64,000 nucleotides of DNA from Nocardioides lacusdianchii (GTDB lineage: Bacteria; Actinomycetota; Actinomycetes; Propionibacteriales; Nocardioidaceae), in contig NZ_JADHZD010000006.1 in assembly GCF_020102855.1 (NCBI RefSeq), forward strand, positions 174,299 through 238,298, given 5' to 3'. The notes under the pieces were generated by a model, which saw only the letters and a list, made by a program, of their open reading frames with translations, searched no databases and was not told the DNA's origin. Within the stretch, counting starts at the first letter, position 1. Every line of letters begins with the position of its first letter. Below, piece by piece: positions 1 through 8,727 of this stretch. Made by a program: the position numbers and the translations under genes.

Positions 1-237
1 CGTGTCCAGGTGTTCCAGGGCGTCGTCATCCGCATCCACGGCTCGGGCGTCGGCCGCACCTTCACCGTCCGCAAGGTCTCCTTCGGCGTCGGTGTCGAGC
101 GCACCTTCCCGCTGAACTCCCCGATCTTCGAGAAGATCGAGGTCGTGACCCGCGGTGACGTCCGTCGCGCCAAGCTCTACTACCTGCGCAACCTGCGCGG
201 CAAGGCTGCCAAGATCAAGGAGCGCCGCGAGGCGTGA
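1..237 (+). CDS. rplS: 50S ribosomal protein L19, C-terminal part
   Basis: This is the 3' part of a gene cut by the left edge of the window; the frame is open from the first base. L19 sits at the 30S-50S interface of the ribosome. The visible 78 residues show the L19 core: a VFQGVVI strand, the [13 protein letters not shown] segment, and the basic C-terminus with [17 protein letters not shown]. Its place directly upstream of lepB and rnhB is the usual actinobacterial arrangement. Only the N-terminal third or so should be missing. Confidence 0.96.
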   Translation, partial: RVQVFQGVVIRIHGSGVGRTFTVRKVSFGVGVERTFPLNSPIFEKIEVVTRGDVRRAKLYYLRNLRGKAAKIKERREA

Positions 238-295
238 GCTGGTGGGTCGCGCGCCTGACGCGTGGCTTCGCCCAGTGACTGGTTAGTCTCTGCGA

Positions 296-1093
296 GTGAC
301 TTCTGATGACCGCGGTTCCACGTCGATCTCCACCGACGAGGAACCGCGGTCGTCGCGTTCTGGGGTGACCCGCTCGGGAAAGCCCAAGCGCAAGCAGCTG
401 CCGCTGTGGCAGGAGACCGTGCTGCTGCTGAGCGTGGCGCTCGTGCTGGCGGTGGTCATCAAGACGTTCTTCGTCCAGGCCTTCTACATCCCCTCGGAGT
501 CGATGGAGCCCGGGCTCATCCTCAACGACCGGATCCTCATCCAGAAGGTGTCCTACTGGGGCGGTGAGCCCGAGCGCGGCGACGTGGTCGTCTTCAAGGA
601 CCCGGGCGGCTGGCTCCCGCCGATGGACAGCGCCGGTCCCACCAACCCGATCGCGAAGGGGATGGCCAAGATCGGCCTCTACCCGACCGGCGGGCACCTG
701 GTGAAGCGCGTCATCGGCGTCGCAGGCGACACGATCGAGTGCTGCGACGACCAGGGCCGCCTCCTGGTCAACGGCGAGCCCCTCGTCGAGGGCGCCTACG
801 TCAAGCGCGGCGGGAAGTCGTGCGCGGGACCGATGCCGACGGATTGCAACGAGGACTGGGAGGTCGGCCCGATCCCCGAGGGCCACGTCTTCGTGATGGG
901 AGACAACCGCTCCCAGTCGGCGGACTCCTCGGCCAAGATGTGCCGCCCCGACGCGACGGAGTGCGTGCCCGGCGACGAGTTCGTCCCGGTCGACCTCGTG
1001 GTCGGCAAGGTGTTCGTGCTGCTGTGGCCGGCCGACCGCTTCCGCTGGAACACCCGCCCAGACACGTTCGAGGACGTCCCGGACCCGTCGTGA
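296..1093 (+). CDS. lepB: Signal peptidase I
   Basis: This membrane serine protease of family S26 removes signal peptides from exported proteins. The 265-aa product has a charged cytoplasmic N-terminus and one membrane segment at about residues 40-60. The catalytic serine is S69 in the IPSESMEPG box, the catalytic lysine is K137 in LVKRVIGVAGD, and the GDNRS box lies near residue 202. A pair of cysteines at 149-150 and further cysteines at 176, 184 and 216 lie in the extracytoplasmic domain. The GTG start is chosen because it precedes the acidic N-terminus; no strong Shine-Dalgarno is visible. Its stop overlaps the rnhB start by four bases (GTGA). Confidence 0.95.
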   Translation: MTSDDRGSTSISTDEEPRSSRSGVTRSGKPKRKQLPLWQETVLLLSVALVLAVVIKTFFVQAFYIPSESMEPGLILNDRILIQKVSYWGGEPERGDVVVFKDPGGWLPPMDSAGPTNPIAKGMAKIGLYPTGGHLVKRVIGVAGDTIECCDDQGRLLVNGEPLVEGAYVKRGGKSCAGPMPTDCNEDWEVGPIPEGHVFVMGDNRSQSADSSAKMCRPDATECVPGDEFVPVDLVVGKVFVLLWPADRFRWNTRPDTFEDVPDPS

Positions 1094-1875
1094 GCCAGCC
1101 GCCCCCCTCCCTGCAGGGCGGCGTGACCGTACGCCGCGACGCCGGGCTCTACGGCTACGAGCGGGCCCTGCGGCGCGCCGGTCTCGAGCCGATCGCCGGC
1201 GTCGACGAGGCCGGCCGGGGAGCCTGTGCCGGACCGCTGGTCGCCGGTGCGGTCGTGCTGCCACCGGGCCGGGCCGGCATCGTGCCGGGCCTGGCAGACA
1301 GCAAGCTGCTCACCGAGGCGGCACGTGAGCGGGTCTACGCCCAGGTCGTGCGCCGCGCACTGGCGTGGTCGGTCGTGGTGATCGACAACGAGGAGTGCGA
1401 CCGGCTCGGCATGCACGTCGCCAACGTCGAGGCGCTGCGACGCGCGGTCGCCCGGCTCGGCACCCGTCCGGCGTACGTCCTCACCGACGGCTTCCCGGTC
1501 GACGGGCTCGGCGTGCCGGGCTTGGCGGTGTGGAAGGGCGACCGCGTCGCCGCCTGCATCGCCGCCGCCTCGGTCATCGCCAAGGTGACGCGCGACCGCC
1601 TGATGGTGGGGCTGCACGACGACTGGCCGGCCTACGACTTCGCGACCCACAAGGGCTACATCACCGCCGAGCACGAGGCCGCCCTGGCCGTGCACGGACC
1701 CTCGCCGGTGCACCGCATGCGCTTCGTCAACGTACGCCGCGCCGCCGGCCTCGAGCCGGCGCCGGATCCGCGGCTGGATCCGGCCACTAGTCTCGGGCCG
1801 GGGTCGCCGGTCACACCCGGCGGCGAACCGGAGCCGGACACGACGGAGCCGGACACGACGGAGGAGGACGCATGA
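1090..1875 (+). CDS. rnhB: Ribonuclease HII
   Basis: RNase HII cuts RNA embedded in DNA duplexes, including single ribonucleotides. The 261-aa product has the family signature GVDEAGRG with acidic residues D39 and E40, followed by the KVTRDRLM and HKGY motifs. The start is taken as the GTG overlapping the lepB stop, which suggests translational coupling. A GTG at 1123 is an alternative. The last ~30 residues are a low-complexity acidic tail with two PDTTE repeats, not part of the catalytic core. The stop overlaps the next gene by four bases. Confidence 0.95.
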   Translation: MSQPPPSLQGGVTVRRDAGLYGYERALRRAGLEPIAGVDEAGRGACAGPLVAGAVVLPPGRAGIVPGLADSKLLTEAARERVYAQVVRRALAWSVVVIDNEECDRLGMHVANVEALRRAVARLGTRPAYVLTDGFPVDGLGVPGLAVWKGDRVAACIAAASVIAKVTRDRLMVGLHDDWPAYDFATHKGYITAEHEAALAVHGPSPVHRMRFVNVRRAAGLEPAPDPRLDPATSLGPGSPVTPGGEPEPDTTEPDTTEEDA

Positions 1876-2180
1876 GCGCCGAGGATCTCGAGAAGTACGA
1901 GACCGAGATGGAGCTCACCCTCTATCGCGAGTACCGCGACGTCGTGGGGATCTTCAAGTACGTCGTGGAGACCGACCGACGGTTCTACCTCTGCAACCAG
2001 GTCGACGTGAAGGCGCGCTCGGAGAGCGGCGACGTCTTCTTCGAGGTGTCGATGACCGACGCCTGGGTGTGGGACATGTACCGCCCCGCCCGCTTCGCCA
2101 AGAACGTCAAGGTGCTCACCTTCAAGGACGTCAACGTCGAGGAGCTGGCGCCCCAGGAGATCGACCCGCCCAAGGACTGA
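1872..2180 (+). CDS. DUF2469 family protein
   Basis: This 102-aa acidic protein begins MSAEDLEKYETEMELTLYREY and belongs to a small family confined to actinobacteria that sits next to rnhB almost everywhere. No catalytic motif is visible. It has no signal peptide or membrane segment, so it is likely cytoplasmic. The ATG overlaps the rnhB stop (ATGA), pointing to co-translation with the lepB-rnhB pair. Family assignment rests on the characteristic N-terminus and position. The biochemical role is unknown. Confidence 0.9.
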   Translation: MSAEDLEKYETEMELTLYREYRDVVGIFKYVVETDRRFYLCNQVDVKARSESGDVFFEVSMTDAWVWDMYRPARFAKNVKVLTFKDVNVEELAPQEIDPPKD

Positions 2181-2322
2181 CCGCCGGACGCGGGCCACCA
2201 ACCGTCCACAGGCGACGTCCTGCAGCCGTTGTCCACAGCCCCGAGCCCGCGGCCCTCACCAGTGTCGGCTCGCCGATGTGTGCTGGTGCCTTCCCGATCT
2301 GCCCGACCGGAAGGCACCCACG

Positions 2323-2724
2323 ATGGCCCGCACCGCAGCCGCCTCACCCTTCGCCCCCGATCCTGCCGCCGAGCACCGTCGCCTGCTCGGCGAGCGCGGC
2401 GAGACCATCGCCGCGCGTCACCTGACGCGCCTGGGCCTGGTGCTCCTCGACCGCAACTGGCGCTGCGACGCCGGTGAGATCGACCTCGTCCTGCGCGACG
2501 GCGCGGTCCTGGTGATCTGCGAGGTGAAGACCCGCACCTCGACCGACTACGGCGACCCGCTCGAGGCCGTCACGCCGGCCAAGGTGGCGCGCCTGCGACG
2601 CCTCGCCGCGCGGTGGCTGCGGGTCCACGACTGCCACCCCGAGGACGTCCGCATCGACATGGTCGGCGTCCTGGCCCCGCCGGGTCGCCCGGTCGAGGTC
2701 GAGCACGTGGAAGGCATCGGCTGA
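2323..2724 (+). CDS. YraN family nuclease-like protein (UPF0102)
   Basis: The 133-aa product has the restriction-endonuclease-like core of the UPF0102 family: GEIDLV followed by the CEVKTR motif, the D...ExK pattern of nuclease folds. Its cellular role is not firmly established. Position between DUF2469 and comM matches other actinobacteria. The frame is open upstream to a GTG at 2278, but the ATG at 2323 is preferred because a GGAAGG sequence lies 8 bases before it. The stop overlaps the comM start by one base (TGATG). Confidence 0.9.
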   Translation: MARTAAASPFAPDPAAEHRRLLGERGETIAARHLTRLGLVLLDRNWRCDAGEIDLVLRDGAVLVICEVKTRTSTDYGDPLEAVTPAKVARLRRLAARWLRVHDCHPEDVRIDMVGVLAPPGRPVEVEHVEGIG

Positions 2725-4328
2725 TGGCCTTCGCGACGGCCCGCTCGCTGGCCCTCAAGGGACCGGACGGGCACGTGATCGACGTGCAGGTCGACGTCTC
2801 ACCCGGCGTCGTCGGCACCACCCTGGTCGGCCGCGTCGACAAGAGCCTGTCCGAGGCCCGCGACCGGGTGCGGATGGCGATCAACAACGACTGCGGCCGG
2901 TTCCCGGCCACCAAGCGGGTCACGATCCTGCTCTCGCCGGCCGACCTGCCCAAGGGTGGCACCCACTACGACCTGGCCATCGCCGTCGCGGTGATGGCGG
3001 CCGACAAGTCCCACAAGGAGCTCACGCCCGAGCTGCTCGACGGCTGGGCCTTCGTCGGGGAGCTCTCCGTCTCGGGGGGCCTCCGCCCCGTGCCGGGGGT
3101 GCTCCCGATGGTCATCGCCGCAGCCTCCCACGGCATCACGCGCGTCTTCGTGCCGGAGCCGCAGGCGGCCGAGGCCGGACTGGTCCCGGGGATGACGGTG
3201 TTCGGCGTGCGTTCGCTCGCCCAGGTCTCCGCGGTGCTCCGCGGCGTCGAGGTGCCGCAGGCGCCTCCCGTGGTCGGGCCCTCGGGCAGCCCGCTGGCCA
3301 CCTGGCGCGGCGAGGACCGCCTCGACGACCTCGACCTGCGCGACCTGGACGGCCTCGAGGACGTCCGCTACGCCGTCGAGGTCGCGGCTGCGGGCGGGCA
3401 CCCGCTGATGCTGGTCGGGCCTCGCGGGACCGGCAAGACGTCGATCGCCGAGCGGATCCCGACGATCCTGCCCGACCTGACCACCGAGCAGTCCCTCGAG
3501 GTCTCCGCGCTGCACTCCGTGGCCGGCATCCTGCCGCAGGGGGCCGGGCTGCTGCGCCGCCCACCGTGGTTCGCCCCCCACCACGGCGCCTCGGCTGCGA
3601 GCGTCCTCGGCGGTGGGTCAGGGCGGGTGCACCCCGGTCAGGTGAGCCTGGCGCACCACGGGGTGCTCTTCCTCGACGAGTTCCCGCACTTCCGCACCGA
3701 CGTCATCGAGGCGATGCGCCAGCCGCTGGAGTCGGGAGAGGTGACGATCGCCCGAGGCGACGAGTCCGCCACCTATCCCGCCCGGTCCCTCGTCGTGCTC
3801 GCCGCCAACCCGTGCCCCTGCGGCAACTTCCACGCGCAGGCGCCGCAGGCGTGCGACTGCACGGAGGTCCAGCGCTCCCACTACCAGCGCAAGCTCAGCG
3901 GCCCGATCCTCGACCGCGTCGACATCTGGATGGAGGTGCGTCCCCAGCTGGGGCCGCGCGGCCAGGGCTTCGGGCCGGCCCCGGAGTCGTCGGCCGACGT
4001 CCGGGCCCGCGTCGAGGACGCCCGGCTGCGCCAGGCCCGGCGGTTCCGCGACTGCTCCTGGCTGGTCAACGCGTCCGTGCCCGGACCGGTGCTCGCCGAG
4101 AGGTGGCCGTTGGAGCCCGACGCCCAGCGACTCGTCGACGACCAGCTGAGCGCAGGGACGCTCACCCGCCGCGGCCTCACCCGGGTCCAGCGCCTCGCGT
4201 GGACCGTGGCCGACTGTGCTGGTGTCCCGCGCCCGGGCGTCGCGGAGGCGACGCTCGCGCTGGCGCTGCGCTCCAGCAGCGCCGCCTGCGCCCTCCCCGC
4301 CCGCGTGGTGACGGCGGCCGCCTCGTGA
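2724..4328 (+). CDS. comM: YifB/ComM family Mg-chelatase-like AAA+ ATPase
   Basis: ComM proteins are hexameric AAA+ helicases that promote branch migration during natural transformation. The 534-aa product has the N-terminal ChlI-like domain (VDVSPGV, VTILLSPADLPK), then a Walker A GPRGTGKTS near residue 233 and a Walker B LFLDEFPHF. A PCPCGN cluster with a further CDC lies in the middle and is typical of the family. The start is the ATG that overlaps the yraN stop. The open frame continues upstream but only inside yraN. dprA overlaps its stop, so the two DNA-uptake-related genes are coupled. Confidence 0.93.
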   Translation: MAFATARSLALKGPDGHVIDVQVDVSPGVVGTTLVGRVDKSLSEARDRVRMAINNDCGRFPATKRVTILLSPADLPKGGTHYDLAIAVAVMAADKSHKELTPELLDGWAFVGELSVSGGLRPVPGVLPMVIAAASHGITRVFVPEPQAAEAGLVPGMTVFGVRSLAQVSAVLRGVEVPQAPPVVGPSGSPLATWRGEDRLDDLDLRDLDGLEDVRYAVEVAAAGGHPLMLVGPRGTGKTSIAERIPTILPDLTTEQSLEVSALHSVAGILPQGAGLLRRPPWFAPHHGASAASVLGGGSGRVHPGQVSLAHHGVLFLDEFPHFRTDVIEAMRQPLESGEVTIARGDESATYPARSLVVLAANPCPCGNFHAQAPQACDCTEVQRSHYQRKLSGPILDRVDIWMEVRPQLGPRGQGFGPAPESSADVRARVEDARLRQARRFRDCSWLVNASVPGPVLAERWPLEPDAQRLVDDQLSAGTLTRRGLTRVQRLAWTVADCAGVPRPGVAEATLALALRSSSAACALPARVVTAAAS

Positions 4329-5458
4329 GCGCGGTGGACAGCGCGGTGAGCGAGGACGATCGCCTGGCCCGCGTGGTGCTCAGCTGCGGAGTGGAGCCGG
4401 GGGACCGCACCACCTCGTCACTCATCCGCCAGCTGGGCGCACGTCGGGCGCTGGAGGTCCAGCTGGTGCCCAAGCCCGGCAGCGGGCTGGCCGAGCGCCT
4501 GTCGGTCGTCGACCCTGTCCGACAGCTCGAGCAGGCGGCACGCTGCGGCATCCGCTTCCTGGTCCCCGGCGACCCGGAGTGGCCGGTCGGGCTCGACGAC
4601 CTCGACCACGGCACCGAGGTCCAGGAGCTCGGCGGCACCCCGCCGGGCATCTGGGTCAGGGGACCGATGCCCCTCACCGCGCTCACCGGCTCGGTCGCCG
4701 TGGTGGGTTCGCGCTCCGCCTCCACCTACGGGGCCGAGGTCACCCGCAGTGTCGCCGGGCACCTGGCGGGCGCCGGGGTGCCCGTGGTCTCGGGCGGGGC
4801 CAAGGGCATCGACTTCGTCGCCCACGACGCCGCGCTGCTCGCCGGGGGCGCCTCCGTCGCCGTGCTCGCCTGCGGCGTCGACCGGGTCTACCCCGAGCAG
4901 AACCGCCGCCTGCTGGCCCACCTCGCGGCCGAGTTCGCGGTGGTCTCGGAGCAGCCGCCCGGGTCGGCGCCCACCCGCATCCGCTTCCTCGCCCGCAACC
5001 GGCTCATCGCGGCCCTCACCCGGGGGACCGTGCTGGTCGAGGCCGCGCTGCGCAGCGGCGCGCTCAACACCGTCGCCTGGGCCGAAGGGCTCAGCCGTCA
5101 CGTGATGTGCGTCCCCGGGCCCGTCACGAGCTACACCTCGCAGGGCGTGCACCACTGGTTCCGGCGTGGCAACGCCACCCTCGTCACCCACGGGGCGGAG
5201 GTGTTGGAGGTCGTGGGCGAGGCAGGTGAGCACCTCGTGGTCGACCCGCGCGGTCCCGAGCGCCCGCGCGACCGGCTCACCTCGGTCGAGCGGCGGGTGC
5301 TGGAGTGGGTGCCGGTCAGCAGGCCTGCCGAGATCGACTCCATCGCCCGTCTGAGCGACGTCCACGTCCGCGACGCGGACCCGACGCTGCGACGCCTCGA
5401 GAAGGCGGGCTTCGTGTGCGCCGTCGACGGAGGGTGGCGACTCGCAGGTGCCGGGTGA
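4325..5458 (+). CDS. dprA: DNA-processing protein DprA
   Basis: DprA binds incoming single-stranded DNA and loads RecA during transformation; many bacteria without known competence keep it. The 377-aa product has the Rossmann-like core: GSRSASTYG, SGGAKGID and the RFLARNRLIAALT block. A C-terminal winged-helix-like segment covers roughly the last 60 residues. The GTG start overlaps the comM stop by four bases (GTGA). xerC follows after 28 bases. Confidence 0.94.
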   Translation: MSAVDSAVSEDDRLARVVLSCGVEPGDRTTSSLIRQLGARRALEVQLVPKPGSGLAERLSVVDPVRQLEQAARCGIRFLVPGDPEWPVGLDDLDHGTEVQELGGTPPGIWVRGPMPLTALTGSVAVVGSRSASTYGAEVTRSVAGHLAGAGVPVVSGGAKGIDFVAHDAALLAGGASVAVLACGVDRVYPEQNRRLLAHLAAEFAVVSEQPPGSAPTRIRFLARNRLIAALTRGTVLVEAALRSGALNTVAWAEGLSRHVMCVPGPVTSYTSQGVHHWFRRGNATLVTHGAEVLEVVGEAGEHLVVDPRGPERPRDRLTSVERRVLEWVPVSRPAEIDSIARLSDVHVRDADPTLRRLEKAGFVCAVDGGWRLAGAG

Positions 5459-5486
5459 GGAGGCGCGCCACACCTAGGATCGGAGC

Positions 5487-6440
5487 GTGGACGACGAGCG
5501 GGCGGCGGAGCAGGCGGAGCCCGAGGGTCTCCCGGAGCCCTTCGTCCGGCTCCTGGGCGACTACGAGCGCCACCTCGTCTCCGAGCGCGACCTGGCTCCC
5601 CACACGGTGCGCGCCTACCTCGGCGACGTCTCCGGCCTGCTCGACCACTGCGGGCGCCTCGGCATCGACGACGTCACCGAGCTGGACCTCCGCGCGCTGC
5701 GCAGCTGGCTGGCCCGCCTGCAGACCACCGGTCGCAGCCGTACGACGATCGCCCGGCGCGCCACGGCCGCCCGGGTCTTCACCGCCTGGCTGCACCGCAC
5801 CGGCCGGGTGCCGACCGACCCGGGCGCCGCCCTGGGATCTCCGAAGAAGCACAAGACGCTGCCGCCGGTGCTGCGTGCCGACGAGGCCGAGGCGCTCATC
5901 CGCTCGGTCGCCGACCTCGCTGACGACGGCACCCCGGTCGGCCTGCGCGACGTGGCGATGGTGGAGCTGCTCTACGCCACCGGGATCCGGGTGGGCGAGC
6001 TCGTCGGCCTCGACATCGACGACGTCGACGCCGAGCGCCGGGTCGTGCGGGTCTTCGGCAAGGGCCGCAAGGAGCGCGCCGTCCCCTACGGCGTCCCCGC
6101 GGGCCGGGCGGTCGAGCGCTGGCTCGCCACCGGCAGGCCCTCGCTGCGGGTCGAAGGCTCCGGGCCGGCGCTGTTCCTCGGCGTGCGCGGACGCCGCATC
6201 GACCAGCGCGCGGTCCGCGACCTGGTGCACCGCCGGATCGCCGACGTCCCGGGCGCGCCCGACATCGGCCCTCACGGGCTGCGGCACACCGCCGCCACCC
6301 ACCTCCTCGAGGGCGGGGCTGACCTGCGCTCGGTGCAGGAGCTGCTCGGCCACGCCTCCCTGGCCACGACGCAGCTCTACACCCACGTCACCACCGACCG
6401 GCTCCGCAAGGCCTACCAGCAGGCCCACCCGCGCGCCTAG
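5487..6440 (+). CDS. xerC: Tyrosine recombinase XerC
   Basis: XerC-type recombinases resolve chromosome dimers at dif. The 317-aa product has an N-terminal SAM-like core-binding domain (about 15-110) and a catalytic domain with the full set of residues: R168 (ATGIRVGEL), K192, H263 and R266 (HGLRHTAA), H289 (LLGHASL) and nucleophile Y298 (LYTHV). Position next to dprA and the intact housekeeping context favour a chromosomal Xer protein over a phage integrase. The GTG start has no strong Shine-Dalgarno; the first ~14 residues are acidic and poorly conserved in character. Confidence 0.92.
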   Translation: MDDERAAEQAEPEGLPEPFVRLLGDYERHLVSERDLAPHTVRAYLGDVSGLLDHCGRLGIDDVTELDLRALRSWLARLQTTGRSRTTIARRATAARVFTAWLHRTGRVPTDPGAALGSPKKHKTLPPVLRADEAEALIRSVADLADDGTPVGLRDVAMVELLYATGIRVGELVGLDIDDVDAERRVVRVFGKGRKERAVPYGVPAGRAVERWLATGRPSLRVEGSGPALFLGVRGRRIDQRAVRDLVHRRIADVPGAPDIGPHGLRHTAATHLLEGGADLRSVQELLGHASLATTQLYTHVTTDRLRKAYQQAHPRA

Positions 6441-6529
6441 CGGAGACGCGCCGGCAAATCCGCTGATGGTGGTCGAGTGAGCCGCGCCGCCGAGGGACGA
6501 GGCGGCGACCGGCTCGTACCGAGACCTGG

Positions 6530-7129
6530 TCAGGGGAGTGAGTCGACCGGTCGCCTCCAGCGCTCCAGCGGGGGAGCCCACGGGGTCCGTGCCGACACCG
6601 GCTCGTCGCGCCACAGCGGCAGCAGGCGCACCGGGCCCCCGCCGACCAGTGTCAGCGGGTCGGCGTACTCCTCCTCGGCGCCCGTGCCCTCGATCAGTCC
6701 CCAGTGCAGGCACGCGCCGGGGAAGCAGTGGCTGTCGGTCACCACGAGCCGCCCGAGCACGTCGCCGGCCGCCACCTCGTCGCCGCGCGTGACCGACGCG
6801 ACGACCGGTTCGTAGGTCGTACGCCGACCGCCGTGCAGCACGGTCACGACCGGCTTGCCCGCGATCGACCCGGCGAAGCCCACCGTGCCGGCAAGTGCCG
6901 CGCGCACCTGTTGGCCGGGGTGCCCGGCCAGGTCCACGCCCCGGTGGCCCGGGGCGTAGGGGTGCGGGGGCGGCGAGAAGCCCTGCACCACCTCCGGCTC
7001 CGGCTCGAGGGGCCACACGCCGACCGGCTGCTCGGGAGCTGCCGCAGCAGGGGGCAGGCCCGAGGGGGAGAGGAGGTCGGGGAGGCCGAGGACCAGGACG
7101 AGCAGGAGGGCACCGACGACGGATCGCAT
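6530..7129 (-). CDS. Secreted M23 family metallopeptidase
   Basis: The 199-aa protein has a signal peptide (hydrophobic run about 5-20, small residues around 28-31) and an M23/LytM-type zinc domain that would act on peptidoglycan cross-links outside the membrane. Zinc ligands are visible as H62 and D66 in GHRGVDLAGH and H142 in CLHWGL. Two cysteines (C135, C140) may form a disulfide near the active site. The gene is monocistronic on the - strand and convergent with xerC. Its upstream region faces the rpsB leader. Confidence 0.9.
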   Translation of the reverse strand: MRSVVGALLLVLVLGLPDLLSPSGLPPAAAAPEQPVGVWPLEPEPEVVQGFSPPPHPYAPGHRGVDLAGHPGQQVRAALAGTVGFAGSIAGKPVVTVLHGGRRTTYEPVVASVTRGDEVAAGDVLGRLVVTDSHCFPGACLHWGLIEGTGAEEEYADPLTLVGGGPVRLLPLWRDEPVSARTPWAPPLERWRRPVDSLP

Positions 7130-7576
7130 CCGGCGATGCTGGCCTTCCCGGGGCCCGGTCGACAGTGGCCCGGGCGACGCCTGTGGACGAGCGTCCCGGG
7201 ACCCGGGCTGTGGACGATCCGTGGCCGCCGATCCACGCGTGGCCCACGCTCGCGCGAGGACGTCCGCAGCGGATTCGCCGCGTGTCGAATCCGTGGCCTA
7301 CGATGTCCGGAGCAGTCCTCATGGACTGACTTCGCACGTCCACCGGCCACGTCGGGATGCATCCCTGGTCCCGAGTCACCCGTGGGCGTCGGCCCTCAGT
7401 TCCGCGCCAGCTCCAGGTCCATCGGAGTGGGCGCGGGTCGGACCGGCGTGTGGACGTCAGGGCTCCCGGCACCCGTCGGGCGCAGCAACTGAAACCAACA
7501 GGAGTCACGCTCCCGGCCCGCACCTGCGTCAAGGTCGGGCACAACGGCGAGCGCCTCCGTCACCACAGGAGAACCC
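7130..7576. promoter_or_regulatory. rpsB upstream region and leader
   Basis: This 447-bp gap has no gene. It must carry the promoter of the - strand M23 peptidase and that of rpsB. A TACGAT hexamer at 7299-7304 with TTCGCC at 7274-7279 (19-bp spacer) is a possible but weak -10/-35 pair for rpsB. That would give a leader of roughly 265 nt. Long leaders before rpsB in other bacteria can bind S2 for feedback control; whether this one does is inference. The rpsB Shine-Dalgarno AGGAGA lies just before the ATG. No tRNA or reading frame of interest was seen. Confidence 0.45.
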
Positions 7577-8596
7577 ATGGCAGTCGTCACCATGCGCCAG
7601 CTGCTCGAGAGCGGCGTCCACTTCGGTCACCAGACCCGTCGTTGGAACCCCAAGATGAAGCGCTTCATCATGACCGAGCGCAACGGCATCTACATCATCG
7701 ACCTGCAGCAGTCGCTGGCCTACATCGACCGCTCCTACGCCTTCGTCAAGGAGACCGTCGCCCGCGGCGGCGTCGTGATGTTCGTCGGCACCAAGAAGCA
7801 GGCCCAGGAGGCCATCGCCGAGCAGGCCACCCGCGTCGGCATGCCCTACGTCAACCAGCGCTGGCTCGGCGGCATGCTCACCAACTTCCAGACCGTGCAC
7901 CAGCGGATCAACCGCCTCAAGGAGCTCGACGACGTCGACTTCGAGACGGTGGCCGGCTCGGGTCGCACGAAGAAGGAGCTCCTGCAGATGAAGCGGGAGC
8001 ACACCAAGCTCGAGAAGACCCTCGGCGGCATCCGCGAGATGACGAAGGTCCCCTCCGCGGTGTGGATCGTCGACACCAACAAGGAGCACCTCGCCGTCGA
8101 GGAGGCGCGCAAGCTGCGGATCCCGATCATCGGCATCCTCGACTCCAACTGCGACCCCGACCTCGTCGACTTCCCGATCCCGGGCAACGACGACGCCATC
8201 CGTGCGGTCGGCCTGCTGACCCGCGTGGTCGCCGACGCCGTGGCCGAGGGCCTGATCGCCCGCTCGGGCGCCAAGGGCGGCGACGCCGACGCGACCGTCG
8301 GTGCCGAGGAGCCCCTCGCCGAGTGGGAGCGCGAGCTGCTCGAGGGCGACGCCGAGAAGACGGCTGCGGCCGCCACCGGTGACGCCACCGCCGAGACCCC
8401 GGCCTCCGAGGCCACCGGCGCGTCCTCCGAGGCCCCCGCGGCCGAGGCTGCCGCCGACGCCGCGACCGAGGCCCCCGCGGCCGAGGCCACCGAGGCTGTG
8501 ACCGAGGCCCCCGCCGAGGCCGAGGCTGCGACCGAGGCCCCCGCCGAGGCCGAGGCTGCGACCGAGGCCCCCGCCGAGGCCGACAAGAAGGACTGA
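7577..8596 (+). CDS. rpsB: 30S ribosomal protein S2 with long Ala/Glu-rich tail
   Basis: The first ~250 residues are a standard S2: [21 protein letters not shown] at the start, [10 protein letters not shown], and the [20 protein letters not shown] block. S2 binds the 30S head-platform region and needs S1 in many bacteria. The protein is 339 aa, about 80 longer than the usual actinobacterial S2. The extra C-terminus is almost wholly Ala, Glu, Pro and Thr, with repeats of [10 protein letters not shown] encoded by a 30-bp tandem DNA repeat. The start is the ATG after a clear AGGAGA. Confidence 0.96.
   Translation: MAVVTMRQLLESGVHFGHQTRRWNPKMKRFIMTERNGIYIIDLQQSLAYIDRSYAFVKETVARGGVVMFVGTKKQAQEAIAEQATRVGMPYVNQRWLGGMLTNFQTVHQRINRLKELDDVDFETVAGSGRTKKELLQMKREHTKLEKTLGGIREMTKVPSAVWIVDTNKEHLAVEEARKLRIPIIGILDSNCDPDLVDFPIPGNDDAIRAVGLLTRVVADAVAEGLIARSGAKGGDADATVGAEEPLAEWERELLEGDAEKTAAAATGDATAETPASEATGASSEAPAAEAAADAATEAPAAEATEAVTEAPAEAEAATEAPAEAEAATEAPAEADKKD
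8501..8590 (+). repeat. 30-bp tandem repeat in the rpsB 3' end
   Basis: A 30-bp unit occurs from 8501, 8531 and 8561. The first two copies are identical and the third matches for its first 20 bases before the gene ends. Each unit encodes ten residues of the [10 protein letters not shown] type. A diverged copy lies just upstream at about 8468-8500. Exact neighbouring copies suggest recent expansion by slippage. Confidence 0.85.
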
Positions 8597-8605
8597 TCGC
8601 GGTAC

Positions 8606-8634
8606 GCCGGTCGCGGGCCCTGCCCGCGACCGGC
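8606..8634 (+). terminator. Hairpin between rpsB and tsf
   Basis: A perfect 13-bp GC-rich stem (8606-8618 with 8622-8634) closes a 3-nt loop, 10 bp after the rpsB stop. It is followed by a run of C, not T, so it is an imperfect intrinsic terminator. It may act as an attenuator or processing site that sets different S2 and EF-Ts levels. Confidence 0.6.
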
Positions 8635-8727
8635 CCCCCGTGCTGCTCGTTCCACCCACCGCCCGCACTCCGCCCCGATCTGACCCCGATCCCGGAGCCG
8701 GGCCCCTGACACCAAGGAAGAGGGACC

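Noticed and set aside
1876..2322. Possible origin-like or DnaA-box region after DUF2469
   Set aside because: TGTCCACA-like words occur near 2205 and 2230, but there is no cluster and no dnaA/dnaN context.
5487..6440. Tyrosine recombinase as sign of an integrated element
   Set aside because: Flanking genes are the normal chromosomal order and no phage genes or att repeats are seen. It is XerC.
5316..7544. Long - strand open frame overlapping xerC and the M23 gene
   Set aside because: It is antisense to clear genes and of arginine/glycine-rich shadow composition.
8501..8590. Evenly spaced repeats that might suggest a CRISPR array
   Set aside because: The 30-bp units are directly adjacent with no spacers and lie in frame within rpsB; they encode a protein tail.
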